Source of the DNA: Methanosarcina barkeri MS
GTDB taxonomy: Archaea; Halobacteriota; Methanosarcinia; Methanosarcinales; Methanosarcinaceae
DNA length: 64,000 nt
Direction of reading: 5' to 3'
Assembly (NCBI RefSeq): GCF_000970025.1
Contig: NZ_CP009528.1
Coordinates: forward strand, 4,327,168-4,391,167
Shown: positions 9,636-18,688 of the stretch, piece by piece
Position numbering within the stretch: the stretch's first letter is position 1
Layout: each line of letters starts with the position of its first letter
Position numbers and translations under genes: made by a program
The notes under the pieces: generated by a model
Seen by the model: the letters and a program-made list of their open reading frames with translations, nothing else
Told to the model about the DNA's origin: nothing
Database searches by the model: none

Positions 9636-10643
9636 TCAGTAAGTTTCGTTGTGAGTAATTTTATACAGGGTTTTTGCGATTGAATATTTTTTGCTCTCTA
9701 GAGTCACACTATAATAGGGAATTAGCTCAGGAGAAAAGCCCATAATGAAATCCGCAAACCTAGAAATATTTGCTGCCATTACGTTCATGTACTCGAAATT
9801 TCGGGACTTTAGGTCAAGAAACTCGTTATAATACAGAAGAGCGTTAGGACCCAAACGGCCAAAATCCGGGTTCAGGGCTGAGGTCCAGGTTACAGTGCAC
9901 TTCTTTCCATATAGGTTTAAGTGAGCTGCAATAGCTTCGCCCTCAGGAGTCTCTGTGACAAACATATAGCCAATATCTTTTTCCTGAATTAGCTTAAACA
10001 CTCTTTCGAAGAATCCTCTGGGAAGAGGAGGGGCTAATTTCTGTTTTTCGTAGACCATTGAGAGCAGATGGTAATATGTTTCAGGATCGTTCCAGACCCT
10101 GGTTTTAAGTCCTGCCTCATTTGCAGTTTTAAGTTCTCTTCGAATCTTTCTTGAAATGTTATTATCTACATCTTCGTTCAGATTCAAATAATGGGTATAG
10201 TGCACAGTGGAGTCCCATCCGTTCCACGTAAAAGGTCTTACATCTTTAAACCCTGGAGCGAACGCAAGGTGAATACTATCAAATCCCTGCTTGCAGAGGA
10301 ATTCCCTGAGAGGATTAAGAATGTCGTGAACTTCCTGTACCCGTTTACTTGCTTTGGAGCTATTACTCTCTTTTATAAGAGGCCCGCTGTAGCTGGTCAT
10401 ATTACAGGTAGAATTCGCTACTTTCAAAGCTCCTTTGATATTTTTAACAAAAAGAGGACATCCTCCCACAAGCTCGTCTTTTCTGAAACAACCATAAATT
10501 TTAAGATCCTTCGATAGGACATCTCTACAAATTCCAAGCCATTCACTGGTATGAAAGAGTGTACCAGGTTGAGCTTTTTCTACGAGCAAATCCCATTCAT
10601 TATATTCAGATGGCGCTAATTCTCTAACTTCAATTTCGTCCAT
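9636..10643 (-). CDS. FemAB-like GNAT-fold transferase
   Basis: A 335-residue protein of the FemAB/Acetyltransf_6 type: an N-terminal GNAT half (residues about 1-130, with W-x-x-L near LFHTSEWLGICRD) and a second GNAT half (about 150-290, with ISRKIRRELKTANEAG and GEAIAAHLNLYG). In bacteria such proteins add amino acids to peptidoglycan, and relatives sit in exopolysaccharide loci. Archaea lack murein, so a modification of a surface glycan or its sugar precursor is inferred from its place among glycosyltransferases. The start is ATG at 10643 behind a GGGG element. It is the last gene of the minus-strand run from 15078. Confidence 0.8.
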   Translation of the reverse strand: MDEIEVRELAPSEYNEWDLLVEKAQPGTLFHTSEWLGICRDVLSKDLKIYGCFRKDELVGGCPLFVKNIKGALKVANSTCNMTSYSGPLIKESNSSKASKRVQEVHDILNPLREFLCKQGFDSIHLAFAPGFKDVRPFTWNGWDSTVHYTHYLNLNEDVDNNISRKIRRELKTANEAGLKTRVWNDPETYYHLLSMVYEKQKLAPPLPRGFFERVFKLIQEKDIGYMFVTETPEGEAIAAHLNLYGKKCTVTWTSALNPDFGRLGPNALLYYNEFLDLKSRNFEYMNVMAANISRFADFIMGFSPELIPYYSVTLESKKYSIAKTLYKITHNETY

Positions 10644-10659
10644 TTTAAGCCCCGTTCAA

Positions 10660-10784
10660 ATAGATGACTATTATTACTGATGAGTTATAGGAAAATACAA
10701 GGGTGATTTAAATAGATGACTATTAGTATCCTGATGAGTTATATTATCCTGATGAGTTATAGGAAAACATAAGACTGATTTCAA
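10660..10784. repeat. Imperfect tandem direct repeat
   Basis: A 52-bp unit starting ATAGATGACTATTA and containing CTGATGAGTTATAGG occurs at 10660 and again at 10712. The second copy carries an extra internal copy of an 18-bp piece (ATCCTGATGAGTTAT). It fills the gap between the FemAB-like gene and the GT4 gene. Confidence 0.8.
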
Positions 10785-10788
10785 GCCC

Positions 10789-12009
10789 TCATTTTTTGGC
10801 CTCAATTTCTAATTTGCAGACTTCGTTAACCTTTTTCGCAACGCTATACCAGCTGTAATTTTCAATAACATAACTTAAACCTTTTGAACCCAATTTCATT
10901 CTTAAATCGGGATTTTCAAGTAACTTTAAGATACCTTCTGCAAGAGCACCCTGGTTTTCAGGAAAGACAGGAACTCCACCTCCAGAAGCTTCAAGTACGT
11001 CGGATACGCCACTGATATTGCTTGCAACTACAGGTTTTCCGCAAGCCATGTATTCATATAACTTCAAAGGAGACAAGCCTATTTTTGCGTTTCTGGCAAA
11101 TATAAAAGGAGCGGTACAGATATCGCTGGCATTAATGTAGAGAGGCACACGATCGTAGGCAATCACACCCGTAAAAATGAATCTGTCCTCAATTCCGAGT
11201 TCCCGGGAGAGCTTCATAAGATCGTTTTTCATGGCGCCATCTCCAACAATCAAAAAGCGACATTCTGGAAATCTAGGAAGTACGGATGAAGCTGCCTTTA
11301 TTAGATACTCGACACCCTGCCAGGGAGCAAGATTACCCACAAAGCATACAAAAGGAATTTCAAGATCCAGACCAAGTTCTCTTCTGCAGGTTTCCTGTTC
11401 CAGAGGTCTGAACAGGGAAGTGTTTGCCCCATTGGAAACCACGACTATTTTTTCTCCAGGGATTTTATAGTCCTTCTCAAGATTTGCTTTTATCCCAGGA
11501 GTCACAGAAATTATTTTGTCCGAAAACCCGAGAGCTTTCTTAAGAATAAACAGTTTTAACCTAGCATGTGTAGAGAAATATCGGTTTGAGAAATTACTTC
11601 CTTTTCTGGGATGCGAGAATTTATTTCCTTCAGATTTTTCCCTGAGAAGGTTCTTTTCGTCTTCAGGAATTCCATTTAATTCATAAACAATTCTTTTGCA
11701 TTTGCTTTTACAGAATAGTCCAGCAAGAAAGCCAAAATTAGGATTGCGAGTATATAGCACGTCAAAAGTTTCGGAACCCAGAAGGTATATGGAATTTCTG
11801 AAATAGCTCAAAGTAAGTGAGAAGAAATTTCCAGGAGGGACATAATGGCTGTGAACATTGACCATGCTCGAAAAGGAAGTATGACCAACAGTAAAAATAT
11901 GAATCTCATTGTCAAGTCTCGCAAGATTACTAACAAGCTCGTACCTGTGAATAAGCGAGCCATCAGCAAGAGAAAGGGGCCTTACAATATCAAGAAAAAG
12001 TATTTTCAA
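10789..12009 (-). CDS. Glycosyltransferase family 4
   Basis: A 406-residue GT-B-fold transferase. The C-terminal half has the GT4 hallmarks: VSNGANTSLFRP, VGNLAPWQGVEYLIKA, FTGVIAYDRVPLYINASD and the donor-site motif GLSPLKLYEYMACGKPVV, where the E-x(7)-E acidic pair is replaced by a shorter form. Such enzymes transfer a nucleotide-activated sugar with retention on the cytoplasmic side. The start is TTG at 12009 with AGGTGA five bases upstream. It belongs to a minus-strand cluster with DUF354, deacetylase, GT2 and FemAB-like genes, so these five probably build or modify one polymer. Confidence 0.92.
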   Translation of the reverse strand: MKILFLDIVRPLSLADGSLIHRYELVSNLARLDNEIHIFTVGHTSFSSMVNVHSHYVPPGNFFSLTLSYFRNSIYLLGSETFDVLYTRNPNFGFLAGLFCKSKCKRIVYELNGIPEDEKNLLREKSEGNKFSHPRKGSNFSNRYFSTHARLKLFILKKALGFSDKIISVTPGIKANLEKDYKIPGEKIVVVSNGANTSLFRPLEQETCRRELGLDLEIPFVCFVGNLAPWQGVEYLIKAASSVLPRFPECRFLIVGDGAMKNDLMKLSRELGIEDRFIFTGVIAYDRVPLYINASDICTAPFIFARNAKIGLSPLKLYEYMACGKPVVASNISGVSDVLEASGGGVPVFPENQGALAEGILKLLENPDLRMKLGSKGLSYVIENYSWYSVAKKVNEVCKLEIEAKK

Positions 12010-12055
12010 CTTATCACCTGTAAATAAATTGTCTTTTCGAGATCTTTGCTAATCT

Positions 12056-12970
12056 TCACTGCTCCCTCTCCTGTACATTTCTTGAGTTGTTGACAAAATT
12101 TTTTGAGATTCGGGATAACAATCCTGAAAATCCCTGATCCCTGTAGTAAGCCCTTACTTCAGGATCCTGGATTTTTTTCTCCCTTCGAATTGCCGAGCCA
12201 AAATACCCCCAGCAGTAGGCAATGCCTGTATAGTAGGGAGACTTCACAGAAAGATAAAATACGTTTAAGAGAGCCATGAAATAATTTTTGCCAAGGTAAT
12301 AAGCCATCCATCCGTTTTTGAGATATCCATTCCAGAGTCCGTTAGCTGCACTCGTTTTACGCTTCTGGATCTGGACTACCTCAGTATACTGCATGAGCCT
12401 CCAACCTCGCAAGAGAGCTTTTATATTAGAAATTGAGTCTGGAGACGGCTCAACCTGATAACCGCCAGTCTCGAGGAAGCACTCTTTCTTCCAGATCCTT
12501 CCTGTACCTCGAGGAAGATCTTTTGCAGTTACTTCCAGGGAAAGTTTTCCGTCATTATCATAATATATTCCCCCACTTACAATTCCTAGAGAACTATCCT
12601 TTTTAAACTCAGCCAGAAGTTTTCCGAAATAATTTTTTTCAAGCACCGTATCAGCATCAAGAAGGCCTACATACTCGAATTCAATATTATTTTTCCTACA
12701 ATAATCAAGAGCATAGTCAAAGCCCTGTTTGCAGACATAACTGTAGTGAAAAGTAATGTCTCTTGGTCTTGGAGGTAATCTTATACTCTGGATCCAAGAG
12801 CAATTTGACTGCAGGTCTTCGAGAATACGTGGTGTTTCATCTGTACTTCCATCATCGACTATAATCCATAAATCAGGTTTTAATTCCTGTCCGATTACAG
12901 CCTTCGAAACCTCGGGTAGATTTAGTTCTTCGTTCTTTGCAGGCGTAACCAGCAGATACTTTCCTTTTAA
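12056..12970 (-). CDS. GT2 glycosyltransferase without a canonical start codon
   Basis: The frame runs unbroken from a stop near 13018 to 12056 and encodes a complete GT2 domain: KYLLVTPAKNEELNLPEV, IIVDDGSTDETP, YVCKQGFDYAL, the DxD motif GLLDADTVLEKNYFG, and a C-terminal part with GTGRIWKKECFLETGGY. No ATG, GTG or TTG occurs before position 12646, which would remove the catalytic motifs. The best start by position is TTA at 12970, five bases after AGGAG and overlapping the deacetylase stop codon. Either a non-standard start is used, the start has mutated so the gene is dead, or the base call is wrong. Residues 1-109 are as well conserved as the rest, so any loss is recent. Confidence 0.8.
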   Translation of the reverse strand, partial: LKGKYLLVTPAKNEELNLPEVSKAVIGQELKPDLWIIVDDGSTDETPRILEDLQSNCSWIQSIRLPPRPRDITFHYSYVCKQGFDYALDYCRKNNIEFEYVGLLDADTVLEKNYFGKLLAEFKKDSSLGIVSGGIYYDNDGKLSLEVTAKDLPRGTGRIWKKECFLETGGYQVEPSPDSISNIKALLRGWRLMQYTEVVQIQKRKTSAANGLWNGYLKNGWMAYYLGKNYFMALLNVFYLSVKSPYYTGIAYCWGYFGSAIRREKKIQDPEVRAYYRDQGFSGLLSRISKNFVNNSRNVQEREQ

Positions 12971-12971
12971 T

Positions 12972-14021
12972 TCAGCTCCTATCTGCCCACCACCTGTAGA
13001 TTTCTTCTCCGCTTGTCATCCATGCCCCTTTTTCGGAGCAGTACTGAAGCACCTTCTCATACAGCTTCACCCAACCTTGTCGAAAATTGCAACTGAACGC
13101 GAAATTATGCCACAGCAGGGTAATAACACCATTGAGACTTGCTGTAGTATCAATCAGACTTTTTGTGCGTTCCCAGGCCTCCTCAAAAGATTTTGAAGTC
13201 GCAAAAAGAGCAGTGTCCATAACGACAAGTGGAATTTCGAGGATGGCAATTTTTTTTCCTGTATTAAGGTTATATGGACTGAAAGGATGGCACATTCCAT
13301 TCCTGAAGCCGACTGAGTATCTGTGCCCGAATGTGGAGTCGTAGCTAAAACCGGCACTTGCAAGTATTTCCCAAGAGTCTGGAGTTTTGAACCGGAGGTA
13401 ATGATTGCGAAAACCTATTACTTTTTTACCCAGAACTGCTTCAAGTCTTTCTTTTTCTTTTTTTATTTTATCAGGACTGTCATATGAATAGTAACCTCCG
13501 TGAAGACCAACCTCCCATCCTCTATCTAAAACCTCTCCCAGATGATGTTCTATGTCTTCTATATCATACCTGAATCTTATTGGATCGGCTTCCGCAGTAA
13601 TGAAGTAAAAAGAAGACTCTGCTTCAAAACTGGCTTCAATGTCCATAATTTTAGAAAAATTAAGATATGGGGAGTAGTCTATTCCTCTCAATTTCCACAG
13701 TAACTGAGCTGCAGAATCCTTGAAATTTAATCGTTTAAGGCTGTAAGCTGATGACAACAAGCTATGGGAAAGAGGCGGGTAAATATCGTCTACGTCATGA
13801 GTCAAACAAACGGCAAATGATTTATTTTCAGGGAACTCGACCTGCATTCCATTTTCCATAAGGTACCTGGAGACCTCGGGCTCAGAGGCATTTAGGAGAT
13901 CTTTTTCAGAGAAAAGAAAACGCTGGTGTTCATCCAGCTTTTCTGGATAATACTCTTCTTTTCGGGTGAAAATGTCCCATGAATCCTGGTTTTCCATTAG
14001 TAATTTATACATAAGACTCAT
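12972..14021 (-). CDS. Polysaccharide deacetylase-like protein
   Basis: A 349-residue NodB-homology-type protein. CLTHDVDDIYPPL gives the T-H-D-x-D metal and catalytic motif, VGLHGGYYSY the histidine motif, and GFRNHYLRF and HNFAF further core motifs. It removes N- or O-acetyl groups from sugar polymers or precursors. The C-terminal WWADRS ends at a TGA overlapping the next gene. The start overlaps the upstream DUF354 gene by 17 bp, so translation is coupled. A ruined copy of the second half lies at 5347. Confidence 0.87.
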   Translation of the reverse strand: MSLMYKLLMENQDSWDIFTRKEEYYPEKLDEHQRFLFSEKDLLNASEPEVSRYLMENGMQVEFPENKSFAVCLTHDVDDIYPPLSHSLLSSAYSLKRLNFKDSAAQLLWKLRGIDYSPYLNFSKIMDIEASFEAESSFYFITAEADPIRFRYDIEDIEHHLGEVLDRGWEVGLHGGYYSYDSPDKIKKEKERLEAVLGKKVIGFRNHYLRFKTPDSWEILASAGFSYDSTFGHRYSVGFRNGMCHPFSPYNLNTGKKIAILEIPLVVMDTALFATSKSFEEAWERTKSLIDTTASLNGVITLLWHNFAFSCNFRQGWVKLYEKVLQYCSEKGAWMTSGEEIYRWWADRS

Positions 14022-15078
14022 CCGAAACCGAAGATAAAGAAAGTCCAGATTTTTTTTCAGGAAGACTTTCTATAAGATTGACCATGAACTCGGTAACATT
14101 GATTTTATCCCTGAGAAGAGCAGCCCTTTTAAGACCCCAGCTTTTTTTAAGTTCCGAATCTTTGAAAAGTTCTGTGATTTTTGTCAGGGCAAATTGGGAA
14201 TCACTATAATTAAAAAGCAAACCGTACTTTTTCTCAAGTTCAGAAAAGTTTCCCATAGTTCCTGCAAGAGTGGAAATATAGATTGATGGAGTTCCCAGGA
14301 TTGCACTCTCAACAGCCATCGTTGCTCCTTCACCCACATATAGAGTGGCATAATAGAGCAAGTGGTGGATTTTTTCTGGAGAGACCCAGAGTTTATACTT
14401 TTCAAACTCTTTTTCCAGAGGCCCTTCTGAAGTTATGAATACTTTTCCGAATTTTTCAGCTTCCTGGACAAGTGCTACTTTATTTTTAATTCCATGTTGA
14501 CCGACATCGTGATGCGCACCCCATGAAACAAAGCGAAGAACCGTAAAAGGTTCCCCCTCCTTTACTCCGAGGTCTTTCAGGATCTCAGGACTGGGAGTAA
14601 AATAAGATGGATGAAGATAAGCCAGTTCATGATATCCACTATACCTGATCTGTTTTGATCCTTCATTTTTTAGATAGCATGAAGGAGTACAGATTATGTC
14701 ACAAAAAGGATAGGTTAACTTCTGAGCCAGTACTGCATGCTCGGTGTCATTAAAAATTATGGATTTTTTCCGCTGTATCCAGGCTACCTGAGCTACAGAT
14801 GGAGAAAGAATACCGATAAAAAGGTCAGGATCAAATTGCTGGGTAATTTTAAAAGTTTTAAACTCTCTTATGAACCATTCTTCAAGCAAATTAACCTTTC
14901 CTGGTTTTACTTTACTCAAAACCGTATGTGGAATTCCGTAGGCATTCAAGAGCTCTATTACTACATCCTTGTCTCGCGAGACTACCATTACTTGATGCCC
15001 TTTTTTTTCAAGACTCCATATAGCGTTTTTAAAAAAATGAACATGGGCTGGATGCCCTATATCGACAAGAACTTTCAA
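14005..15078 (-). CDS. DUF354 family glycosyltransferase-like protein
   Basis: The N terminus MKVLVDIGHPAHVHFFKNAI and the later VSWGAHHDVGQHG and YVGEGATMAVESAILGTPSI are typical of DUF354, a GT-B-fold family related to UDP-GlcNAc 2-epimerases and MurG-like transferases. The frame opens at TTG 15093, but TTG 15078 is preferred because GGGGAG lies seven bases upstream and the family begins at this residue. It is the first gene of a five-gene minus-strand run (DUF354, deacetylase, GT2, GT4, FemAB-like). A role in assembling an exported polymer is inferred. The exact reaction is unknown. Confidence 0.82.
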   Translation of the reverse strand: MKVLVDIGHPAHVHFFKNAIWSLEKKGHQVMVVSRDKDVVIELLNAYGIPHTVLSKVKPGKVNLLEEWFIREFKTFKITQQFDPDLFIGILSPSVAQVAWIQRKKSIIFNDTEHAVLAQKLTYPFCDIICTPSCYLKNEGSKQIRYSGYHELAYLHPSYFTPSPEILKDLGVKEGEPFTVLRFVSWGAHHDVGQHGIKNKVALVQEAEKFGKVFITSEGPLEKEFEKYKLWVSPEKIHHLLYYATLYVGEGATMAVESAILGTPSIYISTLAGTMGNFSELEKKYGLLFNYSDSQFALTKITELFKDSELKKSWGLKRAALLRDKINVTEFMVNLIESLPEKKSGLSLSSVSDESYV

Positions 15079-15663
15079 TTTTTCACTCCCCAATTAATAA
15101 TTCCCATGACTATAATACCAAAAGAAAGTCTGTCTGCTTGAGTAGTCTTTCGAGATTGAGAATCAGGAAACTAACCTCGAACCTGATTTAAAAGTATATG
15201 AGATAAATTAATATCAACAAATCAGGAAATCTTCCTGCCTTTTTCTCTCTTAATGTGACAAAAATATGCAGTCAAATTCTGGTTTTCACTCAACCCCGGT
15301 TTCAAACTGTTCTATCAGATAGAACTCTCCCCCCATATTATGTTAAAAAGTGATGACTGTCCGTCTCCAGCGGCTGGAGCCCCCCTTAACAGTGCCCATA
15401 TAAAACTAAATTTTTTAATATAGTTGAAGCCATTAACAAACAATATTATGATTAGAAGATAAATGGCTCAAAGATAAATAGCTATGGAAACATAGTTGCT
15501 AAATTAAGATAACGGGAATTATCAGTGTGAGAATTATAGATGTTATACTCTTAAAAATAGGAAAATAAATATTATTTATTTTCATCTAATTTGGTAAAAA
15601 AATAAACTCACCGGAAGAAACAAAAGAAATACTGAGTAAATAAATATATAATTACTAGGAGGA
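15079..15663. other. Intergenic with a palindrome, otherwise nothing recognised
   Basis: No coding frame is credible. The one notable element is the palindrome at 15365-15379. Confidence 0.55.
15365..15379. promoter_or_regulatory. Perfect GC-rich palindrome, possible operator or hairpin
   Basis: CTCCAGC-G-GCTGGAG is a perfect 7-bp inverted repeat around one base, followed by CCCCCC in an otherwise AT-rich gap. It is 286 bp upstream of the DUF354 start. It could be an operator or part of a mobile-element end. Nothing in the sequence decides. Confidence 0.35.
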
Positions 15664-15942
15664 TTACTTTGTAAGAATTATGCTAAAGCTTGTGAAGAGG
15701 AAACTAGCAATAAAGCATACTATAAGAGGATAAATTCCCATATCCATTGAGTCCACAGAAAACTCATCTTCTTTTCTAGAAGCCAGCAGCATTTCCTTCA
15801 TACCCACAAGAGCGATTAGTCCCATGACCGTTATCCGATAATATATAGGAATTCCAAAATCCGTAGAGAGGAAGCAGATACCTAAATCTGAAAGAGAATT
15901 CACCATTGCAAACTCTGCACCCAGGCCAAGTATTGAAAACAT
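15664..15942 (-). CDS. Small membrane protein, unknown function
   Basis: A 92-residue protein with two or three hydrophobic segments (residues about 1-15, 32-48 and 70-88) and an acidic loop between the last two (RKEDEFSVDSMD). The ATG at 15942 follows GGGGGA at good spacing, while the frame itself opens at TTG 15957. It stands alone between the surface-polysaccharide cluster and ugd. No family was recognised. Confidence 0.55.
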   Translation of the reverse strand: MFSILGLGAEFAMVNSLSDLGICFLSTDFGIPIYYRITVMGLIALVGMKEMLLASRKEDEFSVDSMDMGIYPLIVCFIASFLFTSFSIILTK

Positions 15943-16176
15943 TATAAGATCCCCCAAAACTTCTGTAAAGGAGTTATCAAAATATGTATTAACTCCTAAC
16001 TATACAAGGTATAAACCTTTAAACTATATAAACTTGCTAAAAATTAGTACAAACTTGTTGTAGAAAACCGTATAGATTGGAGGTTTCTCTAGTAAAACCT
16101 GAAAAGAGTTCCTATCAAAAAATAAATAAGAATTGGAATTGATTACTCTCCAATTCTCAATAAAGAGGTTTAATTT

Positions 16177-17460
16177 ATGAAAATTTCCGTTATAGGGTCA
16201 GGATATGTGGGCTCGGTCACAGCCGCATGTTTTGCAGAAGTCGGGCATGAAGTAGTCTGCGTAGATATCGACAAGAAAAAAATGGATCAGATAAATGCAG
16301 GCATTCCCCCGATCTATGAAGAGGGACTTGGAGAGCTTTTGCAAAAATATGCAGGAAAAAGTCTCACTGCAACCACTGACTATGAATTTGCGATCAAGAA
16401 TACGGACATTTCCTTTATCTGCGTAGGAACTCCTTCCGCAGAAGATGGAAGCATAGACCTTTCAATTGTTCGTGCGGCAACAGCAAGTATAGGGGCAGTA
16501 CTGGCAAAGAAAGAAGGGTACCATGTAGTGGTTGTTAAAAGCACAGTTGTGCCCGAAACAACTGAAAAATTTGTTCTTCCAATCCTTGAAGAAACTTCAG
16601 GAAAGGTTGCAGGAAAAGACTTTGGAGTCGCAATGAACCCCGAATTCCTCAGAGAAGGAAAAGCCGTCTACGACTTCATGCATCCTGATAAAATAGTTGT
16701 GGGAGCAATTGACCAGAAATCAGGAGATCTTGTCTCAGAACTTTACCGGAACTTTAAATGTGAGATCACCCGCACGAGTGTATCAACAGCGGAAATGATC
16801 AAATATGCAAATAACTCCCTTCTGGCAACCAAAATATCCTTTGCTAACGAGATTGGCAATATTTGCAAAAGGTTAAACGTTGATACCTACGAGGTTATGA
16901 AAGCGGTAGGTAAGGATTCCAGGGTATCCCCAAAGTTTTTGAATTCAGGAGCAGGATTTGGAGGATCCTGCTTCCCAAAAGATGTAAAAGCACTTATAGG
17001 AAAGGCAAAAGAAATAGGATATTCTCCAGTGCTTCTGGAATCCGTAATTGGAGTAAACGAAAAACAGCCAATTCTTATGACCGAAATACTCCAGAAGAAA
17101 ATAGGAAGCCTTGCGGGAAAAAAGGTTGCAGTCCTTGGACTTGCTTTTAAAAACGACACGGATGATATAAGGGAGTCCAGAGCTATCCCTGTCATTGCTG
17201 AACTTCTAAGACTAAGAGCAGAGGTTTCGGCTTATGACCCAATGGCAACCGAGAATATGAAGCGAATCTTTCCAACAATTGAATACTCAGGGAAAGCTAA
17301 AGATGCTCTTGAAGGTGCTGACGCCTGTCTTGTAATGACAGAATGGGACGAGTTCAAGAACCTTGACTCTGAATTTGAAGTCATGAAAGGAAAGATAGTA
17401 GTTGATGGAAGGCGGGTAATTAAAGCTAAAAATATAGATTATGAGGGGCTCTGCTGGTAA
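16177..17460 (+). CDS. ugd: UDP-glucose/GDP-mannose 6-dehydrogenase family protein
   Basis: Oxidises a nucleotide sugar to its uronic acid with two NAD+, most likely UDP-glucose to UDP-glucuronate. The Rossmann motif VIGSGYVGSVTAACFAE is at residues 4-20, followed by VDIDKKKM. The catalytic cysteine lies in AGFGGSCFPKDVKAL (about 265), and the C-terminal UDP-binding domain includes VLGLAFKNDTDDIRESRAI. Full length for the family (427 residues). GAGG lies eight bases before the ATG. GalU, which makes UDP-glucose, is encoded just downstream on the other strand. UDP-N-acetylmannosamine dehydrogenase is an alternative specificity. Confidence 0.93.
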   Translation: MKISVIGSGYVGSVTAACFAEVGHEVVCVDIDKKKMDQINAGIPPIYEEGLGELLQKYAGKSLTATTDYEFAIKNTDISFICVGTPSAEDGSIDLSIVRAATASIGAVLAKKEGYHVVVVKSTVVPETTEKFVLPILEETSGKVAGKDFGVAMNPEFLREGKAVYDFMHPDKIVVGAIDQKSGDLVSELYRNFKCEITRTSVSTAEMIKYANNSLLATKISFANEIGNICKRLNVDTYEVMKAVGKDSRVSPKFLNSGAGFGGSCFPKDVKALIGKAKEIGYSPVLLESVIGVNEKQPILMTEILQKKIGSLAGKKVAVLGLAFKNDTDDIRESRAIPVIAELLRLRAEVSAYDPMATENMKRIFPTIEYSGKAKDALEGADACLVMTEWDEFKNLDSEFEVMKGKIVVDGRRVIKAKNIDYEGLCW

Positions 17461-17471
17461 AAACCAGCAGA
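17450..17471 (+). terminator. Hairpin terminator overlapping the ugd stop codon
   Basis: TCTGCTGGT and ACCAGCAGA form a 9-bp stem with an AAAA loop, followed by AATTATTTTTTAT. The ugd TAA (17458-17460) lies inside the hairpin. A tandem repeat of about 32 bp (TATAACTTTGCTGAATTCT) follows at 17498-17560. Confidence 0.75.
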
Positions 17472-17590
17472 AATTATTTTTTATATAAATTTATATCGTA
17501 TAACTTTGCTGAATTCTGATACAGCATAACTTTGCTGAATTCTTATACAGTATAAATTTGTTGGTCTCTAACTACCTTATTGACAGGATC

Positions 17591-18478
17591 TTATTTGCTT
17601 GAATGTTCCTTTACCTCTGATAGAATTTCTCTTAAGTACTCAAGTACGTCTTCCCTAAGATTTTCGTTCTCGAGGGCAAAATCTACTATTGATTTCACGT
17701 ACCCTAACCTGTCACCAGTATCGAATCTTTTTCCTTTGAACCTACACGCGTAGATCATCTGCGATTTATTAAGGACCCGAATCCCATCAGTCAACTGAAT
17801 TTCGTTTCCTACACCTGTTCCGGCTTCTTTTATACAGTCAAATATTTCAGGGGTGAAAACATAGCGGCCTATTGCTCCTAGATTGGAGGGTGCATTTTCA
17901 GGTGATGGCTTTTCGACAATATCCTCCAGTACATAGAGAGAATTACTAAGAGGTTTACCCTTTATGATTCCGTAACTACTTAATTTTTTACGAGGAACTT
18001 CCTCCACTGCGAGCGTGGATCTCCCATATTTCTCAAAATTATCTATGAGCTGAGCAGTGCAGGGCTTGTCATTCACAATAATATCGTCTCCGAGAAGCAC
18101 GGCGAAAGGTTCATCTCCAATATGGTTTTCTGCCCTGAGAACCGCATCCCCTAGCCCATTAGGTTCTTTCTGGCGGATGTAGTGAATATCAACAAGGGAG
18201 GAAACATCCCGGACAAGCTTAAGAAGTTCAGTATTGTGCTTTTTCGCAAGATGCATTTCGAGTTCAGGAGAATCATCGAAATAATCTTCAATTGCCCGTT
18301 TACCCCTGCCTGTGATAATGATTATATCCTCAATTCCCGAGGCAATGGCTTCCTCTACAACATACTGAATCACAGGTGTGTCAATAATTGGAAGCATCTC
18401 TTTTGGCATCGACTTAGTGGCAGGCAGAAAACGAGTTCCAAGACCAGCCGCTGGAATAAGTGCTTTTTTAACGGTCAA
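17591..18478 (-). CDS. galU: UTP-glucose-1-phosphate uridylyltransferase
   Basis: Makes UDP-glucose from UTP and glucose 1-phosphate. The N terminus KKALIPAAGLGTRFLPATKS with PKEMLPI is the nucleotidyltransferase signature. VLLGDDI carries the metal-binding aspartates, and GNEIQLTDGI and FKGKRFDTGDRLGY are GalU-specific. The frame opens at 18520, but TTG at 18478 with GGAGAG upstream matches the family start (MTVKKALIPAAG), giving 295 residues. It converges on ugd, and the two enzymes act in sequence to supply UDP-glucuronate. Confidence 0.94.
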   Translation of the reverse strand: MTVKKALIPAAGLGTRFLPATKSMPKEMLPIIDTPVIQYVVEEAIASGIEDIIIITGRGKRAIEDYFDDSPELEMHLAKKHNTELLKLVRDVSSLVDIHYIRQKEPNGLGDAVLRAENHIGDEPFAVLLGDDIIVNDKPCTAQLIDNFEKYGRSTLAVEEVPRKKLSSYGIIKGKPLSNSLYVLEDIVEKPSPENAPSNLGAIGRYVFTPEIFDCIKEAGTGVGNEIQLTDGIRVLNKSQMIYACRFKGKRFDTGDRLGYVKSIVDFALENENLREDVLEYLREILSEVKEHSSK

Positions 18479-18688
18479 AATAAACTCTCCGGTGAAGGAA
18501 TTCAGTGAAAAGTTATTCATATAGTTAAGTAAATAATACTCTTTAACCAGAACATCTTTAATTTCCTCTAGTTATATACTCACCCCACATTATAGGGAAT
18601 GAGATAAAAGTATTTTCTGATTGCTTTAACATTACAAAGTATTAATCGAAAGAAAGATTGTTTGGAAAGATTATTTGGAGAATTTTCC

